In this document: positions 59,001-64,000 of the stretch, piece by piece
Numbering within the stretch: position 1 is the stretch's first letter
Layout of the letters: each line of letters begins with the position of its first letter
Assembly (NCBI RefSeq): GCF_026652115.1
Contig: NZ_JAPPSQ010000004.1
Location: 62,001 to 126,000, forward strand
Reading direction: 5' to 3'
Source: Algoriphagus sp. PAP.12
GTDB lineage: Bacteria; Bacteroidota; Bacteroidia; Cytophagales; Cyclobacteriaceae
DNA: 64,000 bases
Program-made: the position numbers and the translations under genes
The notes under the pieces: model-generated
What the model saw: only the letters and a program-made list of their open reading frames with translations
What the model was told of the DNA's origin: nothing
The model's database searches: none

Positions 59001-59301
59001 AATCCAGCAATCTCCTATCTATTCCATTCGTTCTTTTCAAAACAATTCTGGAAAGCCATATTTGGCCTTTGGAGGGAATCAAACCAGAATCAAGCCGGAA
59101 TTTGGAACAAATTTGGGAAGTTATGGCTGGATCTTGGAAATCAATCAAAATCCTGATTCTTGGAAAGTATTACTTCCAGAAGAAAGCGGGCTATTTATTC
59201 CAGGAGAAATAAGGGATATTCAAATTTTAAACTCCGGATCAACAAATAATTTGATCTTCTTGAGAAATAACAATCAACCCATTAATTATGAGATTAACTA
59301 G
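56023..59301 (+). CDS. Large FG-GAP/VCBS repeat lipoprotein with ASPIC/UnbV domain (first copy)
   Basis: The 1092-residue product is a lipoprotein (LISC, Cys18). From residue about 65 it carries many FG-GAP/VCBS repeats, each with a calcium-loop motif (LGDINQDGLIDI, MADINKDGLLDIYV, FDFDKDGDLDLYLL, YGDLDNDGDLDLIVNN). An ASPIC/UnbV segment follows at about 525-590 (GYMSSVDPRIHFGIGK, VKITWPDGK), then a second repeat block (KGDINGDGLEDIF, FDANGDGTLDLLVG, VEDFDGDGHLDIIAGN). This is the CRTAC1-like architecture: two beta propellers joined by the ASPIC segment, probably surface-displayed and calcium-binding. The ligand is unknown. The stop overlaps the next gene by 14 nt. Confidence 0.92.
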   Translation: MSLRQSILPFLLLILISCKNQEESSPTLFQLLSSEQTGIDFKNQLSYTEAVNPYTFRNFYNGAGVALGDINQDGLIDIFFSGNQTSNKLYLNQGNFTFKDITAEAGLETSDIWSTGVSMADINKDGLLDIYVCKSGPPGGEKRHNELFINNGDLTFTEQSKEYNLAETGLSQHAVFFDFDKDGDLDLYLLSNSGRSVGIFDLRAGQREIRDPDGGNKLFRNDGNTFTDISKEAGIYGSAIGYGLGVTVADLNDDNWPDLYVSNDFFERDYLYLNRQDGTFEEVLTKSIPEISMGSMGADIADLDNDGRPDIFVTEMLPENLARVKTKTPFEEWDKFQANQKAGYHRQFTRNTLQRNLGKEPGTNTPVFSEVSRLTGMEATDWSWGALIFDADLDGKKDVFVANGIVKDLTDFDFVDFYVNNQEQVQKFKADSVLISKMIDEFPSNPLQNYWFKNLGYWHFENQAASVGLDQLTFSTGAAYGDLDNDGDLDLIVNNLNGPAFIYKNQSRENQTGNYLILDLGNEFGAKVELEIEGNSLSQEYQPVKGYMSSVDPRIHFGIGKSEIIDQVKITWPDGKISLFEGVQANQIIKPQKDHFISPDISGVKNPLLKELKSPISFSHKESEFVDFDRDRLRFWSISNEGPKAAKGDINGDGLEDIFIPGAKGKSSSLWVQEASGNFKSIQNDLFALDSIPEDVSALFFDANGDGTLDLLVGSGSIEFGENSPLYKDRLYLNDGLGNLNKSQQVFSSTPTGFLLNLDIDSDGDQDLIMGERAHPFSYGAPATITIWENDGRGNFTLIPQNSKEISGRFTAGTLGDLDGDGKAELITAGEWDPIQVFTISDKKLINKTQEFGFSETKGLWNSILVEDFDGDGHLDIIAGNMGLNTRLESNTKSKLRMYINDFDQNGSLDPILTQYDGSKSNPWVMKNSLLRQIPALRKQLVKYADYQNKNLEDLFSNELLSKSLILEVDILASVFWKNIGNGKFESRLLPMEIQQSPIYSIRSFQNNSGKPYLAFGGNQTRIKPEFGTNLGSYGWILEINQNPDSWKVLLPEESGLFIPGEIRDIQILNSGSTNNLIFLRNNNQPINYEIN

Positions 59302-59851
59302 TTTACTATTCATTGTACTGCTTTTTGCAAGCTGCCAAAGCCACTATGAAAAAGTGGAAAAGGAAGAATTAGCTTCAGGAAAAGTTTCCAATGAATTGTT
59401 TTTGGGACTCGAGTTGGGAATGACTAAAAAGGATTTTTATACGACTTGCTGGGATCTTAACAAAGAAGGAATATTAAACAATGGACCTACCGAACTCTCT
59501 GTAGAATACAAGGCAGAAATGCCATCAGGTAATCCGGCTTATATGCGATTTTATCCAAAATTTGAAAATGACGGGCTTTACTTTATGCCTATGGAATTCA
59601 GCTACGAAGGCTGGTCCCCATTAAATGATGAGCTAGCAGTGGAGAAACTCCGGGAAGACGTGGTTGTATTATTTGAGAGCTGGTATGGCCCTGGATTTTT
59701 CGAAGTCAGCAATGAAGACAAAAGCCTGATAGCCTTTGTGAAAGTGGATGGAAATCGAAGAATCAGAGTTTTCAAAAAAAGTATTTCAGTCGTAAGGGCG
59801 GAAATCGTGGACCTTAGAATTCAAAAACAAATAGAAGAAAATCCCTCATGA
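59288..59851 (+). CDS. Small lipoprotein of unknown function between two FG-GAP lipoprotein genes
   Basis: The 187-residue product is a lipoprotein (FASC, Cys16). The mature part has a conserved-looking FLGLELGMTKKDFYTTCWDL block, then YMRFYPKFENDGLYFMPMEF and an alternating-strand C terminus (NRRIRVFKKSISVVRAEIVD). I do not recognise a family. Its start overlaps the preceding gene by 14 nt, and its stop overlaps the following start by 4 nt (ATGA), so it is translated as part of the array. A role as partner or chaperone of the large lipoproteins is inference. Confidence 0.8.
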   Translation: MRLTSLLFIVLLFASCQSHYEKVEKEELASGKVSNELFLGLELGMTKKDFYTTCWDLNKEGILNNGPTELSVEYKAEMPSGNPAYMRFYPKFENDGLYFMPMEFSYEGWSPLNDELAVEKLREDVVVLFESWYGPGFFEVSNEDKSLIAFVKVDGNRRIRVFKKSISVVRAEIVDLRIQKQIEENPS

Positions 59852-62800
59852 GAAAATCGTTATTCATATTATCAGGGATTTTGATTTTGCTTTCTTGTAA
59901 AAAAGAAGAAAAGCCTGAAGCACCTACCCTATTTAAAGAAATAAACCCTGAGAGTTCTGGAGTCACTTTTAGTAATGACCTTTCTTTCGATGAAAACTTC
60001 AACATTTTCACTTACAGAAATTATTACAATGGTGGTGGTGTAGCTTTGGGAGATGTCAATAATGACGGACTTTTAGATATTTATTTCACTGCCAATCTCA
60101 CCCAAAACAAACTCTACTTAAACAAAGGAGATTTTCAGTTTGAAGATGTGACTGAGCAAGCCGGCGTCGGAGGTAACAGTGCTTGGAGTACTGGAGTAGC
60201 TATGGCTGACATCAACGGAGATGGGTTGTTGGATATTTACGTGTGTAATTCGGGCGATATTTCCGGAGACAATAAGCAAAATGAACTTTTCATCAATCAA
60301 GGTGATGGGACTTTCGAAGAGAAAGCTCAAGAATATGGACTAGCTGACCAAGGCTATTCTACCCATGCTGTTTTCTTTGATTATGACAAGGATGGAGATT
60401 TGGATGTCTATTTGCTAAACAATAGCTATCAAGCCATCGGCAGCTTCAACAAAATGCAAAATGAGCGCCCTAATAGAGATCCTGTCGGGGGTGATAAGCT
60501 TTATAGAAATGATGGGGACAAATTCACAGATGTCAGTGAAGAAGCCGGTATTTTTGGGTCTATCATCGGTTTTGGATTGGGAATCACCATTGGAGACGTC
60601 AATCAGGATACATGGCCGGATATTTTCATTTCCAATGACTTTTTTGAGAAGGATTATCTCTACATCAATAACCAAGACGGGACTTTCACTGAATCTCTAG
60701 AATCATCCATGCGATCCATTTCTGCGGCATCCATGGGAGCTGATATCGCGGATATCAATGGGGATGGCTTGTTGGATATCTTCGTCACAGACATGCTTCC
60801 CGAGCCACAAACTCGACTAAAGCAGGTGACGACTTTTGAGAATTGGGACAAGTTTCAGTTCAACAAAACTCACGGATACCACTATCAATTTTCCAGAAAC
60901 ATGCTTCACATTAACAATGGTGATGGCACATTTAGCGAAATGGGCAGATTAGCCAATGTAGAGGCAACTGACTGGAGTTGGGGAGCCTTAATTTTTGACA
61001 TGGACAATGATGGAAAGCGGGATCTATTTGTTGCCAATGGAATCTATCAGGATATCACCGATTTAGACTACCTCAACTTCATCGATGATGAGGAGACTAA
61101 AATCAAAATCATCTCCCAAGAAGGAGTGGATTACAAAGCCCTGATTGATCCTATTCCAGTCAATCCTGTGCCTAATTATGCCTATAAAAACTTGGGGGAT
61201 CTGAGTTTTGAAAATATGACAAACCAATGGGGTTTGGGCGGTGCTATCCACTCCAATGGTGCAGCTTACGGCGATTTGGACAATGACGGAACCTTAGACC
61301 TGGTCATTAATAATATCAACCGAACTGCTCAGATATATAAAAATGACAGCAAATCATTTTTTCCAGAAAATCACAGTATCCAATTCCAGCTAATAGGAAA
61401 AGGGAAAAATACGGAAGCAATCGGGACACAGATTACGGTTTACGCAGGCGAAGACATCTATTATTTGGAGCAAATGCCAAACCGTGGCTTCCAATCCTCC
61501 GTCGATCCAAAATTGACCTTGGGACTGGGAAATACTTCTAGCCTTGACGAAATACAGGTGACTTGGCCAGACGGAGCCATCACCCATTTGGAGAATGTCC
61601 CTACCAATCAACTTCTGGTTTTGAAGTGGGATGAGGCGGAATTGGGAATTAAAGCAAAACTCAAGACTTCAGTGATCGGGTCAGTAGTTTTCGAAAAAGA
61701 AAACAACCAAAACCTAGATTTCAAGCATGAGGAAAATGCATTTGTAGACTTTGACAGAGACCGATTGCTTTATCACATGTTCTCAACAGAAGGACCAGCA
61801 TTTGCCAAGGGAGATGTCAATGGGGATGGAATTGAAGATTTATTCTTTGGAGGCTCAAAAGGAATTGCTTCTCAGCTTTTCATTGGAACTCTTTCAGGGA
61901 AATACCAAAAATCTAATCAGCCAGCTTTGGAAGCAGATGCTCTTTCGGAAGATTCAGATGCCTTGTTTTTCGATGCTAACGGGAATGGAACCCTCGACTT
62001 ATTAGTCACTTCTGGAGGAAATGAATCTCCATTAAATGCTCTGGATCTAGCGGACAGATTGTATTTCAATGACGGAAAGGGAAATTTTTCAAAAGCTACC
62101 CAATCAGGACTGCAATCAATAAGAGGAAGTAGTTCATCTGCAAAGACAATTGACCTGAATGGTGATGGTTCTTTGGATTTAGTCATTGGAGAGAGATTAG
62201 TTCCGTTTGCCTATGGCCTATCTGCTTCTTCTCAGCTATGGATTAATGATGGAAAAGGCAATTTCTCCAACCAAACAGCAGAGTTAGCACCTGGATTAAA
62301 AGAGATCGGAATGGTAACCGCTTTGGAGGTCTTCGATTGGGATGGTGATGGAAAAGATGATTTGGTCTTGGTCGGTGACTGGATGGCTCCTACTTTCTTT
62401 AGGAATATCGGAGGTAAATTGGAGAAAATCGAAATACCAGAGATGAACCAGTATAAAGGCTGGTATAGAACGGTTACTTCGGCGGATTTGGACGGCAATG
62501 GCCTTCCAGATTTGATTTTGGGAAATCAGGGATTGAACTCTCGATTCAAAGCAAAAAACGGTTCTTCAGTCAGGATGTATTTGAATGATTTTGACCAGAA
62601 CGGTTCAATTGAACAAATTTTCACCACCACTGAAAATGATGTCCAGATTCCATTTACTCTGAAGCATGAGCTGGAAAAACAGATCCCGGGAATCAGAAAG
62701 AAATACATTCGCTACTCGAACTATAACAACCAATCGCTAGACCAGATTTTTGATCCAGCTATCATTTCCAAGTCAATGATCAATGAGGTAAATCATTTGG

Positions 62801-63159
62801 AATCGGGAGTTTTGATGAATCAAGGAAATGGGAAATTTGAATGGATTTCATTCCCAAGGATGGCGCAGAGGTCCTGGATTTTTGCCACGACTGCTGGTGA
62901 TTTCAATGAAGACGGGAAGATCGACTTGATTCTTGGAGGAAACCTTACAGGAGTAAAACCTGAGATCGGAAAATCTGATGCAAGCTATGGAGAAGTGCTT
63001 TTGGGAAATGGAGACGGCAGCTTTACTTTCTCTCCAAATTCACAAAACCACTTGAAACTAGATGGGGAAATCAGAGCTATTTCTCCACTCGGGAATTCTG
63101 AGATCCTTTTCGTTAAAAACAATGACCAAGCAGAAATCTGGAAGTATGAAAAGAAATAA
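59848..63159 (+). CDS. Large FG-GAP/VCBS repeat lipoprotein with ASPIC/UnbV domain (second copy)
   Basis: The 1103-residue product is a close architectural paralogue of the one at 56023-59301. It has a lipoprotein signal (LLSC, Cys17, followed by KKEE, a strong surface-export type signal), N-terminal propeller repeats (LGDVNNDGLLDIYFTANL, MADINGDGLLDIYV, FDYDKDGDLDVYLL), an ASPIC/UnbV segment (MPNRGFQSSVDPKLTLGLG, VTWPDGAI) and a second propeller (KGDVNGDGIEDLFFGGSKG, FDANGNGTLDLLV, VFDWDGDGKDDLVLVGDW). It overlaps the upstream gene by 4 nt and the downstream copy by 14 nt. Confidence 0.92.
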   Translation: MRKSLFILSGILILLSCKKEEKPEAPTLFKEINPESSGVTFSNDLSFDENFNIFTYRNYYNGGGVALGDVNNDGLLDIYFTANLTQNKLYLNKGDFQFEDVTEQAGVGGNSAWSTGVAMADINGDGLLDIYVCNSGDISGDNKQNELFINQGDGTFEEKAQEYGLADQGYSTHAVFFDYDKDGDLDVYLLNNSYQAIGSFNKMQNERPNRDPVGGDKLYRNDGDKFTDVSEEAGIFGSIIGFGLGITIGDVNQDTWPDIFISNDFFEKDYLYINNQDGTFTESLESSMRSISAASMGADIADINGDGLLDIFVTDMLPEPQTRLKQVTTFENWDKFQFNKTHGYHYQFSRNMLHINNGDGTFSEMGRLANVEATDWSWGALIFDMDNDGKRDLFVANGIYQDITDLDYLNFIDDEETKIKIISQEGVDYKALIDPIPVNPVPNYAYKNLGDLSFENMTNQWGLGGAIHSNGAAYGDLDNDGTLDLVINNINRTAQIYKNDSKSFFPENHSIQFQLIGKGKNTEAIGTQITVYAGEDIYYLEQMPNRGFQSSVDPKLTLGLGNTSSLDEIQVTWPDGAITHLENVPTNQLLVLKWDEAELGIKAKLKTSVIGSVVFEKENNQNLDFKHEENAFVDFDRDRLLYHMFSTEGPAFAKGDVNGDGIEDLFFGGSKGIASQLFIGTLSGKYQKSNQPALEADALSEDSDALFFDANGNGTLDLLVTSGGNESPLNALDLADRLYFNDGKGNFSKATQSGLQSIRGSSSSAKTIDLNGDGSLDLVIGERLVPFAYGLSASSQLWINDGKGNFSNQTAELAPGLKEIGMVTALEVFDWDGDGKDDLVLVGDWMAPTFFRNIGGKLEKIEIPEMNQYKGWYRTVTSADLDGNGLPDLILGNQGLNSRFKAKNGSSVRMYLNDFDQNGSIEQIFTTTENDVQIPFTLKHELEKQIPGIRKKYIRYSNYNNQSLDQIFDPAIISKSMINEVNHLESGVLMNQGNGKFEWISFPRMAQRSWIFATTAGDFNEDGKIDLILGGNLTGVKPEIGKSDASYGEVLLGNGDGSFTFSPNSQNHLKLDGEIRAISPLGNSEILFVKNNDQAEIWKYEKK

Positions 63160-64000
63160 ATCAATCTATTTCATCATTTCCGTATTCGTTCTGGTCATTC
63201 AATTCAGCTGTGAAGAAAAAGTAGCGGAACCAACACTTTTCGAATTAATTCTTTCCGAAAAATCAGGGATTCAATTTGAAAACACTTTGGTTTCCACTGA
63301 TGATTTGAATATTCTAGAATACCTCTATTTCTACAACGGAGGTGGTGTAGCAGCAGGAGACATCAACAATGATGGCTTAGTGGATCTATATTTCTCAGGT
63401 AATCAAGTAGCCGACAAACTTTACCTTAATCAGGGGAACTTTCAATTCAAGGACATTTCAGAATCCGCAGGTATTCCCGATGATGGTAGCTGGTCCAATG
63501 GTGTTACCATGGCTGATGTCAATGGCGACGGGTTACTCGATATTTATGTAAGTCAGCTTGGAGGTTATAAAGATTTCAAAGGGAAAAACAGACTTTTTAT
63601 CAACCAGGGAGACCTAACATTCATCGATTTGGCGGATCAATATGGAGTTGCATTTGAAGGCTTTGGAACCCATGCCGCATTCTTTGATTACGATAGAGAC
63701 GGAGATTTGGACCTTTATCTCTTGAATCATGGAGTGAAATCCCCAGAGGTTTTCACCAAGTCCGAAAATCGATCGATTCCAGATTCGGGAGGAGACAAGC
63801 TTCTCCAAAATCAAGCAGCTCAAGGCGAAAGAGGTTTTATTGATGTTACAGAGGAAGCTGGTGTCTATTCCAGCATTTTGGGATTTGGCTTGGGAGTTAA
63901 CATTGAGGATTTCAACGGAGATGGCTGGTTGGATATTTATGTTTCCAATGACTTTACCGAAAACGATTACCTCTATCTAAATAATCAGAATGGGACTTTT
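63146..64000 (+). CDS. Large FG-GAP/VCBS repeat lipoprotein (third copy, cut by window edge)
   Basis: From the ATG at 63146 the frame is open to the last base (285 codons, no stop). It begins MKRNKSIYFIISVFVLVIQ with lipobox FSC (Cys22) followed by EEK, then the same opening as the two upstream copies: a block like EPTLFELILSEKSGIQFENT, FYNGGGVAAGDINNDG, MADVNGDGLLDIYVSQLGG and FFDYDRDGDLDLYLLNHG. It shares this architecture clearly but diverges in sequence. The ATG sits inside the end of the second copy (14-nt overlap). Confidence 0.88.
   Translation, partial: MKRNKSIYFIISVFVLVIQFSCEEKVAEPTLFELILSEKSGIQFENTLVSTDDLNILEYLYFYNGGGVAAGDINNDGLVDLYFSGNQVADKLYLNQGNFQFKDISESAGIPDDGSWSNGVTMADVNGDGLLDIYVSQLGGYKDFKGKNRLFINQGDLTFIDLADQYGVAFEGFGTHAAFFDYDRDGDLDLYLLNHGVKSPEVFTKSENRSIPDSGGDKLLQNQAAQGERGFIDVTEEAGVYSSILGFGLGVNIEDFNGDGWLDIYVSNDFTENDYLYLNNQNGTF

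Noticed and set aside
56200-64000. DNA tandem repeats in the large lipoprotein genes
   Set aside because: The repetition is at protein level (diverged calcium-loop motifs); the DNA copies differ too much to be a tandem DNA repeat.

Overview
The window looks like the chromosome of a Bacteroidota bacterium, most likely of the order Cytophagales (an Algoriphagus-like member of the Cyclobacteriaceae; the genus is inference). The evidence is a SusC/SusD pair, DUF4249 and DUF5686 proteins, many outer-membrane lipoproteins with acidic residues after the lipobox cysteine, moderately AT-rich DNA, Bacteroidota gene order (rpsJ attached to fusA; rplQ-carA-eno), tRNA genes without encoded CCA, and promoters of the form TTTG-N19/20-TAnnTTTG instead of a sigma-70 -35/-10 pair. 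There is no rRNA, CRISPR array, insertion sequence or prophage.

Layout. (1) 1-3441, minus strand: a likely operon with a small exported protein, a DUF4249 lipoprotein, a second paralogous exported protein and the N-terminal part of a TonB-dependent receptor that runs off the left edge. (2) 3552-5287, plus: a Tat-type exported TIM-barrel protein and an orphan lipoprotein. (3) 5356-7999, minus: a DivIC/FtsB-like division protein, a small outer-membrane barrel, and cysE and cysM for cysteine synthesis. (4) 8094-10492, minus: carA and eno. (5) 10612-40210, minus: almost the complete translation and transcription core. It comprises secE-nusG-rplK-rplA-rplJ-rplL, rpoB-rpoC, a DUF3467 gene, rpsL-rpsG-fusA-rpsJ, and the merged S10/spc/alpha cluster rplC through rplQ with secY, map, infA, rpmJ and rpoA. 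(6) 40229-42029, minus: tRNA-Trp, tuf, tRNA-Thr, tRNA-Gly and tRNA-Tyr. (7) 42178-46788: an M1 aminopeptidase lipoprotein (minus), then a biotin-carrier protein, pyrH and frr (plus). (8) 46849-50994, minus: a BACON-GH5 endoglucanase lipoprotein and a DUF5686 outer-membrane protein. (9) 51476-64000, plus: SusC, SusD and a translationally coupled array of very large FG-GAP/VCBS-ASPIC lipoproteins with a small lipoprotein between two of them, the last cut by the right edge.

Transcription units can be drawn from the sequence. Hairpin-plus-T terminators follow eno, rplQ, rpsJ, rpoC, tuf, frr and susD, and an attenuator-like hairpin lies between rplL and rpoB. TAnnTTTG promoters precede tRNA-Tyr, tRNA-Gly, tRNA-Trp/secE, rpsL, rplC, rpsH, carA and pyrH. 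The rpsL, rplC and rpsH units each begin with a short hairpin at or near the predicted transcript start, a candidate for ribosomal-protein feedback control.

Most of the window is conserved housekeeping DNA. The parts most likely to hold something undescribed are the two accessory surface-protein loci at the ends: the paralogue/DUF4249/TonB-receptor operon and the SusCD-linked array of coupled FG-GAP lipoproteins.
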